Below, piece by piece: positions 8,453 to 18,222 of a stretch of DNA of 64,000 nucleotides. Under the pieces are notes generated by a model. It was not told the DNA's origin. It searched no databases and saw only the letters and a list, made by a program, of their open reading frames with translations. The position numbers and the translations under genes were made by a program. The first letter of the stretch is position 1; each line of letters opens with the position of its first letter. This DNA comes from Rhinopithecimicrobium faecis (GTDB taxonomy: Bacteria; Bacteroidota; Bacteroidia; Sphingobacteriales; Sphingobacteriaceae), in the NCBI GenBank assembly GCA_017942165.1, contig JAGKSB010000005.1, positions 62,001-126,000 of the forward strand, in the 5' to 3' direction.

Positions 8453-8482
8453 TTGAATTAACCGTTAATTAAAGCAACTTTG
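8453..8482 (+). promoter_or_regulatory. Promoter of the S46 peptidase gene
   Basis: TTG at 8453-8455, 19 bases, then CAACTTTG at 8475-8482 (one mismatch to TAnnTTTG). The predicted transcript start leaves a leader of about 27 bases. Confidence 0.55.
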
Positions 8483-8515
8483 TGATACATTACCCAAATT
8501 AAAATTAAGGTATAT

Positions 8516-10654
8516 ATGAAAAAATTATGGATTCTATTACTGCTAGTAGCAGTAAAATTAAACTCCTTTGCCGATGAAGGCATGTGGTTCTTAATGCATA
8601 TTAAACGCTTGAATGAAGTGGATATGCAGAAAAAAGGACTGCAGTTAACAGCGGAGGAAATCTACAGTGTTAATAATGCGAGCTTAAAAGACGCTATTGT
8701 ACAATTCGCAGGTGGATGTACAGCCGAAATCGTTTCTAATCAAGGCTTGGTATTTACCAACCACCACTGTGGATATGGTGCTATTGCAGAATTATCTACA
8801 CCGGAAAATGATCACCTAACAAATGGTTTCTGGGCAAAAACGAAAGCTGAGGAGCTAAAACCTAAAGCGTTATCTGTACGTTTCTTCGTACGCATGGACG
8901 ACGTTTCGAAACGTATACTTGCTGTAGTAAACGATCAGATGTCCGAGGGTGCGCGCGAGAAAGCAATCAACCAAGAAATTGCAAAAATTGAAAAAGAAAA
9001 CTCCGAAAATGGTAAATACACCGTTTCCGTAAAGTCCTTCTACAATGGAAATGAGTACTACTACTTCGTATACCAAGACTATAATGATGTACGCTTAGTA
9101 GGTACGCCTCCAAATAGCATCGGTAAATTTGGTGGTGATACAGACAACTGGGAATGGCCACGTCACACTGGTGACTTCGCAATTTTTCGCGTGTATGCAG
9201 ATAAGGACGGAAATCCTGCGGAGTACAGCACGAACAATGTACCGTTAAAACCAAAGCATTTTCTACCAATTTCATTAAAAGGAATTCAAGAGCAAGATTT
9301 CGCTATGATCTTAGGATACCCAGGCCGTACAAATCGTTGGATGCCTGCTGGAGGAATTGATCAAAATGTGAAATTCGCTTATCCAGCATGGGTAGAATCT
9401 TCCAAAACAGGAATGGATGCCATGAAAAAACATATGGATAAAGATCAAGCCGTAAAATTAAACTACGCCTCGAAATACTCTTCTGTAGCTAATTACTGGA
9501 AGAATAGACAAGGGATGATTGATGCTCTTTCTGCACATAAAACAGCCTTAACAAAAGCTAAAGCGGAGTCTAAATTCAACAAATGGGCCAATAAAAAGGA
9601 AAATAAAGCGGAATATGGAAATGTTATCGCAACAATAAATGCTTATTATGCGGCAACGAATGAGAAAGCTAAGCATGACAACTACCTCACAGGCATGGTG
9701 CGTTCTGCTAACTTTGCAACCCTCCCTGCACAAATTGGTACTGCCCTAAAAACATATACCGCAGCAAATGAAGCGAAACGTGAAGAACTAAAACTCCGTA
9801 TTCTTACTGCTATTGCGGGAAGTTACGAGAAATTACATCTTCCTTTAGAAATTGACGTCCTTACGGATGAACTAACGCTATACGCCAAAAAAGCTGGAAA
9901 CATCGCACCATATATCGCTGAGCTAGCGGCTAAAAATAACGGTGATTTTACTAAAACAGTACAAGATGCTGCAGCAAACTCCATCTTTGCTTCTGCAGAC
10001 CGCTTGACGAACTTCTTAGAGAACCCTTCGGAGTTAGCCTTGACAAATGATCCGTTATACCTGATCTCTTCTGCCCTTATGAACAAGTATAGAGAGAATG
10101 CTCCTGCGCAGAAAATAGCGGATGAAAACTTCCAAGCGGCATATCGGAAACTCGTTGCTGGTATCTTAGCTTCAGACCCTAAAGGGAAGTATTACCCTGA
10201 TGCAAACTCGACATTACGCCTTTCTTATGGTAAGATTATCGGTCTTCCAAAAGATCCACGTAACGATGCTTCTTCCAACTATTTCACAACATTGAAAGGT
10301 ACCATCGCAAAATACAAACCGAATGACGAAGAGTTTGATTTACCGAAACGCTTAATCGATCTTTATGAAGCTAAAGACTATGGTCGCTACGCCGATAAAG
10401 CGGGACACTTACCTGTAAACTTCTTATCAGATAATGATATTACGGGTGGAAATTCAGGTTCTCCAGTAATAAATGCGAAGGGTGAATTAATTGGCTTGGC
10501 TTTTGATGGTAATATTGAGGCAATGGCTGGGGATGTAATCTTTGACCACAAGTTGCAGCGCACGATTTCTGTCGATATCCGTTATGTATTATTCATCATT
10601 GATAAGTTTGCCGGCGCAACGAATATCATTGAAGAGCTAAAAATTGTTGAATAA
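8516..10654 (+). CDS. S46-family dipeptidyl-peptidase (DPP7-like)
   Basis: Secreted/periplasmic serine exopeptidase that removes dipeptides from peptide N-termini. The 712-residue protein has a signal peptide (to about FADEG) and the S46 catalytic triad: His in TNHHCGYGAI, Asp in GGDTDNWEWPRHTGDFA and Ser in ITGGNSGSPV. The position after the catalytic serine that decides specificity in the family (Gly in DPP7, Arg in DPP11) reads LAFDGN, that is Gly. By established knowledge this predicts preference for hydrophobic P1 residues rather than Asp/Glu. It is transcribed alone. Peptide products could feed the M20 dipeptidase at 14867 and the dipeptide epimerase at 58368. Confidence 0.93.
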   Translation: MKKLWILLLLVAVKLNSFADEGMWFLMHIKRLNEVDMQKKGLQLTAEEIYSVNNASLKDAIVQFAGGCTAEIVSNQGLVFTNHHCGYGAIAELSTPENDHLTNGFWAKTKAEELKPKALSVRFFVRMDDVSKRILAVVNDQMSEGAREKAINQEIAKIEKENSENGKYTVSVKSFYNGNEYYYFVYQDYNDVRLVGTPPNSIGKFGGDTDNWEWPRHTGDFAIFRVYADKDGNPAEYSTNNVPLKPKHFLPISLKGIQEQDFAMILGYPGRTNRWMPAGGIDQNVKFAYPAWVESSKTGMDAMKKHMDKDQAVKLNYASKYSSVANYWKNRQGMIDALSAHKTALTKAKAESKFNKWANKKENKAEYGNVIATINAYYAATNEKAKHDNYLTGMVRSANFATLPAQIGTALKTYTAANEAKREELKLRILTAIAGSYEKLHLPLEIDVLTDELTLYAKKAGNIAPYIAELAAKNNGDFTKTVQDAAANSIFASADRLTNFLENPSELALTNDPLYLISSALMNKYRENAPAQKIADENFQAAYRKLVAGILASDPKGKYYPDANSTLRLSYGKIIGLPKDPRNDASSNYFTTLKGTIAKYKPNDEEFDLPKRLIDLYEAKDYGRYADKAGHLPVNFLSDNDITGGNSGSPVINAKGELIGLAFDGNIEAMAGDVIFDHKLQRTISVDIRYVLFIIDKFAGATNIIEELKIVE

Positions 10655-10784
10655 CCACTTTTTATAGGTATTTTACCATAAAAGGTTGTAAAAATATTCT
10701 CCATATCGTAGCTTTTTGTATATTTATACTCAAGTAGACGAATAAATTGGAGGAAACCAAAAACTAAAATTATAATTTATTAAA

Positions 10785-10964
10785 ATGGAAAACTACGTAA
10801 AATTAAAAGAGCTAGTTGCTTCGATTGAAGCTGATGCTGACAAATTCTTTAACAACAGTAACTCTGCAGCTGGTACGCGCGTACGCAAAGGTTTACAAGA
10901 CATTAAAACTTTAGCACAAGAAATTCGTAACGAAGTTACTGCTAAGAAAAATGACGGCAAATAG
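10785..10964 (+). CDS. Histone H1-like (Hc1 family) small protein
   Basis: A 59-residue reading frame from ATG 10785, too short for most gene finders. It starts MENYVKLKELVASIEADADK and has the basic stretch AGTRVRKGLQDIKTLAQEIR, ending in AKKNDGK. This matches the short histone H1/Hc1-like proteins found throughout the Bacteroidota, presumed nucleoid-associated and DNA-binding. A good terminator follows 19 bases after the stop. The region upstream (10655-10784) contains AT-rich sequence and GGAGG at 10750-10754, but too far from the ATG to be its ribosome site. Well supported by family and terminator. Confidence 0.85.
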   Translation: MENYVKLKELVASIEADADKFFNNSNSAAGTRVRKGLQDIKTLAQEIRNEVTAKKNDGK

Positions 10965-10983
10965 TCTTACTAGTTGTTAGCAT

Positions 10984-11017
10984 AAAAAAAGGCTTTCCCG
11001 AGGGAAAGCCTTTTTTT
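10984..11017 (+). terminator. Terminator of the histone H1-like gene
   Basis: An A run, then GGCTTTCCC, loop GA, GGGAAAGCC and a 7-base T run. It is symmetrical enough to serve the convergent GLPGLI gene as well. Confidence 0.9.
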
Positions 11018-11070
11018 ATGTCAAGCTATTTTATAGAGCTATTTTATGCGGTGTTTCTAAGCTTCTTACG

Positions 11071-11859
11071 CTAGAGCGAATACAACTTCATAATATAATT
11101 CAATAAATCAGGCTTCATAAAAGAACTTAAGTTCTTATTAATCATCGTATGAAGCTCTTTTCGTGTCATCGTTGGCGTTTTCTTCTTTCCTTGAATATTT
11201 CCCTCAACAGTAACATTTGAAATCTCGACCTTCGTAGCGAAGTACTGTATGTGCATACTCGGGATAGCAAGCCCTAGGAGTAGCCCAGGAAGCCCTTGTA
11301 CAGACTCAGGTCCCGCAGAGACAGGAATGTTGTTCGTGAAATAACCAACGACATAGATGGAGTCTGCGGTCAGGCCATTGGCACGTCGGCATTCGTAACC
11401 TGCGATGTTCCGGTATTCATTGGTAATCTTCCATTTTACATCCTGAAGGCTATCAATAAGTAATATATTCTCCCCCCCTAAATCTGCTAAGCGCTTAAAT
11501 TCCTTTTTCGATAAATCGACGAAGGTCGTTCCTTCAGAATTTAAAGCATGCTGCTCCATAAGTCCTTTTTCAAAGGGCTCCATCTCATTCTTCTCCGCAG
11601 AAAAAGTGTACTGATCACCGGAGAACACTAATTTTCGCTTTAGCACTACAGACTCCGGAATCTTGCTACGAATATTTTCGTACCAAGATTTTGAACGCTC
11701 ATCTGATAGCGGCAGGAATCGCTTCAGAATCACATTTTTTAGGTATACAGTCTTATCGAAGTAGATCGTTCCCGCAGTTGGGAACTGTGCATATTGAGCC
11801 GATGCTTTCCCACAAAATAGGAAAGCAAAGAATAGGAAACATAATATTTTAGTGCGCAT
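11071..11859 (-). CDS. GLPGLI family secreted protein
   Basis: A 262-residue exported protein with an N-terminal signal peptide (hydrophobic FLFFAFLFCGKASAQ). It has the family signature, here GLPGLLLGLAI (around residue 195), preceded by AGPESVQ. GLPGLI proteins are specific to Bacteroidota and of unknown molecular function. They are typically encoded next to a large TonB-type outer membrane barrel, as here: the barrel gene ends 6 bases before this one begins on the same strand. A joint role in the outer membrane is inferred from that constant pairing. Confidence 0.9.
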   Translation of the reverse strand: MRTKILCFLFFAFLFCGKASAQYAQFPTAGTIYFDKTVYLKNVILKRFLPLSDERSKSWYENIRSKIPESVVLKRKLVFSGDQYTFSAEKNEMEPFEKGLMEQHALNSEGTTFVDLSKKEFKRLADLGGENILLIDSLQDVKWKITNEYRNIAGYECRRANGLTADSIYVVGYFTNNIPVSAGPESVQGLPGLLLGLAIPSMHIQYFATKVEISNVTVEGNIQGKKKTPTMTRKELHTMINKNLSSFMKPDLLNYIMKLYSL

Positions 11860-11865
11860 AAGTTC

Positions 11866-14622
11866 TTATTTTTTGATAAACATTTTATTGAAATCCCAAG
11901 CTACATTCAACATCGCATAGCGTTGAATCGTTCTTGTGCGAGTTTGTTGAAACACAGAAGAAGACTGCGTACGACGGAAACCAACATTTTGGTTTAATAA
12001 ATCATTCACTCGCAAAGTCACCTCCAAAGCCTCAGACTTCAAGAATTTCTTCGAGATGGAAGGGTTTAATAGCACCACTTCAAATTTCTGATCAAATGCT
12101 TTTGTAGGCGCCTGATAGCTGTAATTTACCCCTAACATCAACTTGAATTTCTTTGGTAAATAATAAGCTAGGTTAGAGTAAGAGCCAAAGGTAAAACCAT
12201 TATTATCTGTCTCAGGCTGTAAACTAGATTTCATCGTTTGAAAACCTGGAGTAAGCGAGATATCGAAATCAAAACCAGAAGCTTTAGAACGCTTAAAGGA
12301 ATATGTTAGGTTATAATTTCCGGAATTCAATTTATTCAATTCATTATCCACAAAATTGTAGTATGTATTGTAAGAACCATTTAACCAGATTTCGCCTTTA
12401 ATATCTTTTTTCTTACTAATATTATGACTCATACCTCCGTAAAGTGAAATTCCAGCGTTGCGCTCTGATAGCAAATTCTCCCACTTATAGGTACTCACCC
12501 CTTCGGCAGTGGTACTAATATTCTGAATTAAAGCGTCCGATGTGGCGTTCACACTTAAACCCATAAACATATACTGCATAGTAAGTACTGAGAAAGACTG
12601 ATAAGTAAGCCCTGCATTATGCGTAAAAGATGGTTTTAGATTTTCATTTCCTAAATAAATATTTAGGGGGTCTATATTATTCCGTAAAGGTTGAATTTGC
12701 GTTAAAGATGGAATGCCATTTGAACCTGAGTAATTAGCACGTAGGGTCTTATTTTTAGTGATTTTGTAAGTCCCTCGGAACAATGGATTGTAGGTTATAA
12801 AAGAGCGTTTCAGTCCTAAACCATTATAGCGATTCTCCTGTGATAACTCATCGTTATAAACGCGGTTAGTAAGTGTCATATCTAGCTTATCCTCTTTATA
12901 AAACACGCCTAACGTATAGGAGTTTCTATAGCGGTTAAATAGATAATCATTAGAAAAAACAGAATCTAACTCATTGAAATTCCCTGTATCACTCGGGTCA
13001 TTGTAAGAGTCTAAGATATTGGTATTATTATTTTTATCAAAACTATAGCCCGCTGTTAGGTTTACTTTCTTTGAAATCGGCTCTGTAAAAGTTGCACCAA
13101 CACCATAGCTTGTATTTTCTGAAGAGGATAATTTCCGTTGGTTAATAAGTCCGACAGAATCTATCACACCAGCTTTATAAAAGTCCGTCTTCGTATTTAA
13201 GTAGGAATCACCCTCATTATTATTCACATTAAACCTAGCGCTAACACCTAAGAAGCGGCCCTTTTTCATGAATTTACGCCCTAAATAGAAGTTTGTATTT
13301 AATGATTCGTTTTCCTGTTCTCCATTTTGCTTATTGATATTCGCATTGACCAACTCCCCAAGCTCATTGGTCATTTCAGATTTAAAATCCGAGTTAGATA
13401 AAGTCTTCGATTTGTTGGCTGTAACATTAAATGTTAAGGTCGTTAGTGAGTCTAACTGCCAATCATACTTCATATTAATACGGTGCTTACGCTCATCGGT
13501 ATTAAATGTCTTATAGGAGTCTGTATTCAAGCGCCCTTGAGGTAAATTATTCTGTCTTAATACATCCTCAAAACCTTCCCACTGTACTGCGCCATACTTG
13601 TAATTTGCATTGAATTTATGAACGTCTTTATTCCATTTATCCGAAAAAGAAAATCCCGTTACGAGCGATGTTGGCACCCCAGAACCCTGTCCACTATTGA
13701 TATAATATGTGGTGCCGGATCCTTCATCGAACATCATATCATCACTATCACCACCACCATATTTACTCGCATCAGCCCAGTTTAAGCCATTGGTACCATT
13801 ATTTCCAGCGACAAAATAAACCGCCGCTTTCTGCGATCCTTTAAACTTATTTAACATCGCCTGACCGTCATAATAGCCATCATTTCCGACACTTGCTGAA
13901 AGTTTTCCGAACATCCCATTTTTAGCATCTTCTTTCAAGGTTAAGTTTATCGTTTGAATTTTCTGACCATCATCTACTCCCGTCTTTTCAGCTTGATCAG
14001 ATTGCTTTTCATATAACTGCACCTTATCCACCATATCAGCACGAAGATTTTTCGTCGCGAAGGTAGGATCATCACCAAAGAACTCCTCTCCGTCGACAAG
14101 AACTTTCTCAACAGTCTTTCCTTGGGCAGAAATCTTCCCAGAAGCATCAACGGTAATGCCAGGAAGGACTTTTAATAGATCTTCCACTTTCGCATTTTTT
14201 TCTACGGTAAAACTGCCCGCATCAAATTCGGTCGTATCGCCTTTAATAACAACAGGGATACGCCCGGTGACGATAACTTCCTCCAGCAGATTTGCACGAC
14301 TTTGCATATTAATTACACCCAAATCAACAGGAGTGTCCGTGATGGATAAATTTTTAAAGAAATCACCATAATTAGGATAAGAACTTATAAAGAGATAGTC
14401 CCCAGGCTTTACCGCAGGAAATTGAAAGCTACCTTGGGCATCTGTACGTCCAAAAGTAACTAAAATGGAATCCTTAGCCTGCAACAGCATAACCGATGTG
14501 TTGGCTAATTTCAGATTTTCTTTTTGGTCATAAACAGTTCCTGATATTTTGGTCTGCCCAAAAAGAGAACTTACGCCCATAACGAGCATAGTAAGACATA
14601 AAAGCTGCCTATAATAATTCAT
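11866..14622 (-). CDS. TonB-dependent receptor-like outer membrane beta-barrel protein
   Basis: A 918-residue outer membrane protein. After the signal peptide comes a carboxypeptidase-regulatory-like domain (about 25-110; KISGTVYDQKENLKLANTSV). A plug-type segment follows (EEVIVTGRIPVVIKGDTTEF; VLPGITVDASGKI; KVLVDGEEFFGDDPTFATKN) and then a long barrel of alternating aromatic strands. The C-terminus (NVAWDFNKMFIKK) is charged rather than the usual terminal Phe. This layout is the OMP_b-brl_3 type often paired with GLPGLI proteins. The imported substrate is unknown. A 240-base intergenic region upstream (14623-14866) is shared with the divergent M20 gene. Confidence 0.9.
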   Translation of the reverse strand: MNYYRQLLCLTMLVMGVSSLFGQTKISGTVYDQKENLKLANTSVMLLQAKDSILVTFGRTDAQGSFQFPAVKPGDYLFISSYPNYGDFFKNLSITDTPVDLGVINMQSRANLLEEVIVTGRIPVVIKGDTTEFDAGSFTVEKNAKVEDLLKVLPGITVDASGKISAQGKTVEKVLVDGEEFFGDDPTFATKNLRADMVDKVQLYEKQSDQAEKTGVDDGQKIQTINLTLKEDAKNGMFGKLSASVGNDGYYDGQAMLNKFKGSQKAAVYFVAGNNGTNGLNWADASKYGGGDSDDMMFDEGSGTTYYINSGQGSGVPTSLVTGFSFSDKWNKDVHKFNANYKYGAVQWEGFEDVLRQNNLPQGRLNTDSYKTFNTDERKHRINMKYDWQLDSLTTLTFNVTANKSKTLSNSDFKSEMTNELGELVNANINKQNGEQENESLNTNFYLGRKFMKKGRFLGVSARFNVNNNEGDSYLNTKTDFYKAGVIDSVGLINQRKLSSSENTSYGVGATFTEPISKKVNLTAGYSFDKNNNTNILDSYNDPSDTGNFNELDSVFSNDYLFNRYRNSYTLGVFYKEDKLDMTLTNRVYNDELSQENRYNGLGLKRSFITYNPLFRGTYKITKNKTLRANYSGSNGIPSLTQIQPLRNNIDPLNIYLGNENLKPSFTHNAGLTYQSFSVLTMQYMFMGLSVNATSDALIQNISTTAEGVSTYKWENLLSERNAGISLYGGMSHNISKKKDIKGEIWLNGSYNTYYNFVDNELNKLNSGNYNLTYSFKRSKASGFDFDISLTPGFQTMKSSLQPETDNNGFTFGSYSNLAYYLPKKFKLMLGVNYSYQAPTKAFDQKFEVVLLNPSISKKFLKSEALEVTLRVNDLLNQNVGFRRTQSSSVFQQTRTRTIQRYAMLNVAWDFNKMFIKK

Positions 14623-14839
14623 AAATTGGTATTTTCAGTTAGTAATCAATCAAAAATAGCGATAATATTCCGATGCATCTAGTAACATTTATAATATTTG
14701 ACAATATTTAACATTAAGTTAAATTCCCATATTATCCACCTGATTACTAGATGTAAATCACCCATTAGTAAATATCTTAAAACCCTCTTTTTTAGCAATG
14801 CAAACGACTTTCCTGCTGCAAACTTTCATATGTTTTACG

Positions 14840-14847
14840 TAATTTTG
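14840..14847 (+). promoter_or_regulatory. -7 box upstream of the M20 dipeptidase
   Basis: TAATTTTG matches TAnnTTTG exactly, 19 bases before the ATG; no clear TTG at the -33 distance. Confidence 0.45.
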
Positions 14848-14866
14848 TGTTAAACCCAGCAATATT

Positions 14867-16246
14867 ATGCAAACTATAAAAGAATATGTTGAATCAAACA
14901 AACAAAGATTCTTAGATGAATTGTTTGAATTGTTACGTTTCCCTTCCGTTTCTGCGGACCCGAAATATAAAGGCGATGTTAGTAACACCGCAACATTCGT
15001 AGCGAAAAAATTAACGGAAGCCGGAGCCGATAACGTGGAAGTATGCCAGACAGCAGGTCACCCAATTGTTTACGGAGAGAAATTTATAGATGCAAGTTTA
15101 CCAACGGTATTAGTATATGGTCATTACGATGTGCAGCCTGCTGATCCCATTGAATTATGGGATACACCACCCTTTGAGCCTACTATTCGTGATGGTAAGA
15201 TTTATGCACGTGGGGCTGCAGATGACAAAGGTCAGTTTTACATGCACGTAAAAGCCTTCGAATACATGATTGAAACGGGCACACTAGCTTGCAACGTCAA
15301 ATTTATGATTGAAGGTGAGGAGGAAATAGGATCGGTAAATTTAGGCACTTTCGTGCGTGAAAATAAAGAACGTCTTAAAGCGGATATTATCGTTATTTCA
15401 GATACTTCCATGATTAGCTTAACGCAGCCTTCTATTGAGACAGGTTTACGTGGCCTTTCTTATATTGAAGTCGAAGTCCTCGGTCCAAACCGCGATCTAC
15501 ACTCAGGTGTTTACGGTGGAGCGGTAGCAAATCCTGCAACCGTATTAGCGAAGCTTATCGCTTCTTTACACGATGAAAATAATCACATCGCTATTCCAGG
15601 TTTTTATGACGATGTGGTAGAGTTATCAGCCGCAGAGCGTGAAGCATTGAACAAAGCTCCTTTTGATATTGAAGCGTATAAGCAAGATTTAGGTGTGGAT
15701 GAAGTTTGGGGTGAAGCAGGCTATAGCACGATTGAACGCACAGGTATCCGTCCTACTTTAGAGGTCAATGGTCTATGGGGCGGTTATATTGGAGAAGGTG
15801 CCAAAACAGTGCTACCTTCCAAAGCGGAAGCAAAAATATCAATGCGTCTTGTGCCCAATCAAAACTCACAGCGTATCACAGAATTATTTGTAAAACACTT
15901 CGAAGCAATTGCGCCTCCTTACGTTAAAGTTACTGTAAGACCGCACCACGGCGGTGAGCCCGTAGTGACGCCTACCTCCGGAATTGCTTATAAAGCTGCA
16001 GAGAAAGCCTTAGAAGATACCTTTGGTATTGCTCCTATTCCTACACGTGGCGGAGGATCAATTCCTATCGTTGCGCTCTTTGAAGAAGTCTTAGGCTTAA
16101 AAACTGTCCTATTAGGCTTTGGCTTAAATTCAGATAACCTACACTCTCCAAATGAGAAATATGGGATAGAAAATTATGTAAAAGGAATTGAAACTATTCC
16201 ATTATTCCATAAATACTATGCTGAATTAGCGAAAGAAGAAAAATAA
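14867..16246 (+). CDS. M20-family dipeptidase
   Basis: Cytoplasmic dinuclear-zinc dipeptidase of family M20 (CNDP/carnosinase-like group) that splits dipeptides. The 459-residue product shows the zinc-site blocks YGHYDVQPAD (His ligand and neighbouring Asp), ARGAADDKGQ (bridging Asp), EGEEEIGS (catalytic Glu and ligand) and SDTSM (Asp). The C-terminal His is in LHSPNEKYG. The lid/dimerisation domain carries HSGVYGG. There is no signal peptide. It is a single transcription unit with its own promoter and a strong terminator. Confidence 0.93.
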   Translation: MQTIKEYVESNKQRFLDELFELLRFPSVSADPKYKGDVSNTATFVAKKLTEAGADNVEVCQTAGHPIVYGEKFIDASLPTVLVYGHYDVQPADPIELWDTPPFEPTIRDGKIYARGAADDKGQFYMHVKAFEYMIETGTLACNVKFMIEGEEEIGSVNLGTFVRENKERLKADIIVISDTSMISLTQPSIETGLRGLSYIEVEVLGPNRDLHSGVYGGAVANPATVLAKLIASLHDENNHIAIPGFYDDVVELSAAEREALNKAPFDIEAYKQDLGVDEVWGEAGYSTIERTGIRPTLEVNGLWGGYIGEGAKTVLPSKAEAKISMRLVPNQNSQRITELFVKHFEAIAPPYVKVTVRPHHGGEPVVTPTSGIAYKAAEKALEDTFGIAPIPTRGGGSIPIVALFEEVLGLKTVLLGFGLNSDNLHSPNEKYGIENYVKGIETIPLFHKYYAELAKEEK

Positions 16247-16258
16247 ATTTTCCTAGAC

Positions 16259-16296
16259 AAAAAAGAAATGACAGCGCGCGCTGTCATTTCTTTTTT
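16259..16296 (+). terminator. Terminator of the M20 dipeptidase gene
   Basis: Self-complementary hairpin centred on GCGCGC: AAGAAATGACAGC pairs with GCTGTCATTTCTT, followed by six T. Confidence 0.9.
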
Positions 16297-16325
16297 ATGA
16301 TATTTTGATTACCTTTCCATAGCAT

Positions 16326-17084
16326 ATGAAACAGGTATTCAAAAATTTATATTGCCGCTGGTACTATGCATGTGTTATAGCATGCTTCCTGGCGCTCTAT
16401 CCATTTATAAAATTTGCCGCTCGCAATCCTAAGCGCTACTATCGGCGTCTTGTACGGTTACGGCGTTACTTCAGTGTAACGGGATCCTATTTGGCAGGAA
16501 TCCGCTATCAGGCGAAGTACGAAAGCCCCATCGACTGGTCTAGACCTTATGTCATCTGCCCAAATCATACGTCAAACTTAGATATTACCGCTATAAACTA
16601 CCTTTTTAGGCAACCTTTTTCCTTCTTGGGAAAAGTGGAACTACTCAACAACCCGCTGACAGGAATATTCTTCCGAAGCATCGACATTCCTGTCGATCGC
16701 AAGCAAAAAATCGCCGCTTACCGTGCCCTGAAAAAAGCGGAAGCCTTATTGCAGTCTGGAAACTCCTTAGTGGTCTTTCCCGAAGGAGGAATTGACAACT
16801 CCTACCCCCCAAAATTTCAAGCCTTTAAAGCGGGGGCTTTTAAATTAGCCATCGACGGAAAGATTCCTATCCTTCCTGTTGTCATCCATAATGCTTGGGA
16901 TCTACTCTGGGATGATGGCAGAAAAAGTGGCGCAAAGCCGGGTAAGGTATATATGACCGTGCTAAAGCCCGTAGAAACGGACTCCTTAGGTGCTGAAGAT
17001 CTTGAAAACCTGAGCGAAACCATTTTCCAACAAATGAATACTTGTTGGGAACAATGGAATATACGTAACTTAACAAAAATTTAG
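16326..17084 (+). CDS. 1-acyl-sn-glycerol-3-phosphate acyltransferase (PlsC-like)
   Basis: Membrane-associated acyltransferase of phospholipid synthesis that turns lysophosphatidic acid into phosphatidic acid. The 252-residue protein has an N-terminal hydrophobic anchor (ACVIACFLALYPFIKFA). The catalytic HxxxxD is in CPNHTSNLDI, and further blocks are IDIPVDR and VFPEGGIDNSYPP (motif III) and IPILPVVI (motif IV). It could instead act on another lysolipid or on acyl-ornithine; the sequence does not decide. The ABC ATPase gene follows 3 bases after its stop, so the two are co-transcribed. Confidence 0.9.
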   Translation: MKQVFKNLYCRWYYACVIACFLALYPFIKFAARNPKRYYRRLVRLRRYFSVTGSYLAGIRYQAKYESPIDWSRPYVICPNHTSNLDITAINYLFRQPFSFLGKVELLNNPLTGIFFRSIDIPVDRKQKIAAYRALKKAEALLQSGNSLVVFPEGGIDNSYPPKFQAFKAGAFKLAIDGKIPILPVVIHNAWDLLWDDGRKSGAKPGKVYMTVLKPVETDSLGAEDLENLSETIFQQMNTCWEQWNIRNLTKI

Positions 17085-17087
17085 CTT

Positions 17088-17819
17088 ATGAACGATATGG
17101 CACTCTTGCAAATCACAGATGTCGCTCGTATTTATACCATTGGCAGTGAAACTATTGAAGCGCTAAAATCGGTATCATTACGCATTAATAAAGGGGAATT
17201 CGTCGCACTCATGGGGCCCTCAGGCTCTGGAAAGTCTACGCTTATGAATATCCTAGGTTGTCTAGATACCCCTTCCCGTGGATCCTACCTACTCAATGGG
17301 ACGCAAGTGAGTGAAATGACAGAAGATGAGCTCGCGGAAATAAGAAATAAGGAGATAGGCTTTGTCTTTCAAACCTTTAATTTACTTCCTAAAAGTACAG
17401 CTCTGGAAAATGTCGCCCTCCCCCTTATCTATGCCGGTATCTCCAAGACAGCGCGCACTGCACGTGCCGCACAGGCTTTGGAAAGTGTCGGTCTAGGGCA
17501 GCGCATGGAACACCGTCCTAATGAGCTTTCTGGTGGACAGCGTCAGCGCGTGGCCGTAGCTCGTGCCCTAATAAATAAGCCTTCGATTATCTTGGCGGAT
17601 GAGCCTACAGGAAATTTGGACACCCGAACTTCCATTGAAATTATGGGGCTGCTAGAGGAAATACACCAACAGGGAAATACAATTATCCTCGTTACACATG
17701 AGGAAGATATTGCACAGCATGCCCATAGAATTGTGCGTATGCGTGACGGACTTATAGAGTCTGACAACCCGAATTTAGAAATTAAATCTGTTTCCAATAG
17801 ATTAACCGGAGAATTATAA
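17088..17819 (+). CDS. ABC transporter ATP-binding protein (MacB/LolD class), no permease nearby
   Basis: A 243-residue ATPase subunit of the type VII (MacB/LolD/FtsE) group. Walker A is GPSGSGKST, the signature [15 protein letters not shown] and Walker [12 protein letters not shown], with the D-loop and switch His in LVTHEED. Such ATPases power lipoprotein release, macrolide or peptide export or cell division, with a FtsX-like permease. No permease gene lies on either side; the partner must be elsewhere. Translation could start at either Met of MNDMALLQ. It is the second gene after plsC-like and is not followed by a clear terminator. Confidence 0.9.
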   Translation: MNDMALLQITDVARIYTIGSETIEALKSVSLRINKGEFVALMGPSGSGKSTLMNILGCLDTPSRGSYLLNGTQVSEMTEDELAEIRNKEIGFVFQTFNLLPKSTALENVALPLIYAGISKTARTARAAQALESVGLGQRMEHRPNELSGGQRQRVAVARALINKPSIILADEPTGNLDTRTSIEIMGLLEEIHQQGNTIILVTHEEDIAQHAHRIVRMRDGLIESDNPNLEIKSVSNRLTGEL

Positions 17820-17883
17820 AATATATTATAACATTGAAATTCAGGGATTTGCGATTATGAAGAAAAAATAATAGCATAAAAAC

Positions 17884-17913
17884 TTGCATAATACAGATAT
17901 AATTATACTTTTG
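17884..17913 (+). promoter_or_regulatory. Consensus promoter of the DUF2795 gene
   Basis: TTG at 17884-17886, 19 bases, then TACTTTTG at 17906-17913, a full match to the Bacteroidota consensus (TTG-N19-21-TAnnTTTG). The leader is about 25 bases. Confidence 0.7.
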
Positions 17914-17943
17914 CGAAAATTGACAACTTAAATTGTTTTAATT

Positions 17944-18165
17944 ATGTATTGGACTTTAGAGTTAGCTTCACACTTAGAAGATGCGCCTTGGCCAGCTACC
18001 AAAGACGAATTAATCGATTACGGAATTCGTTCTGGTGCGCCTGTTGAAGTTATTGAAAACTTACAGGGATTAGAAGATGATGGCGAGCCTTACGAAAATA
18101 TAGAAGAGATTTGGCCGGATTATCCTACAAAAGATGATTTCTTCTTTAACGAAGATGAGTATTAA
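17944..18165 (+). CDS. DUF2795 domain protein
   Basis: A strongly acidic 73-residue protein (MYWTLELASHLEDAPWPATK, then DELIDYGIRSGAPVEVIENL) that matches the DUF2795 family. Family members are short, predicted helical and cytoplasmic; their function is not established, though the group is sometimes linked to nucleic-acid-related small helical domains. The C-terminus (DFFFNEDEY) is very acidic. It has its own consensus promoter and terminator, so it is probably expressed as a single, possibly abundant, gene. Confidence 0.85.
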   Translation: MYWTLELASHLEDAPWPATKDELIDYGIRSGAPVEVIENLQGLEDDGEPYENIEEIWPDYPTKDDFFFNEDEY

Positions 18166-18167
18166 AT

Positions 18168-18198
18168 AAAAAACGCCTTGGTAATCAAGGCGTTTTTT
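18168..18198 (+). terminator. Terminator of the DUF2795 gene
   Basis: AAAAAACGCCTTG, loop GTAAT, CAAGGCGTTTTTT, starting 3 bases after the stop. Confidence 0.92.
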
Positions 18199-18222
18199 GT
18201 ATTCCATTAAAAGTTTTAGCCT

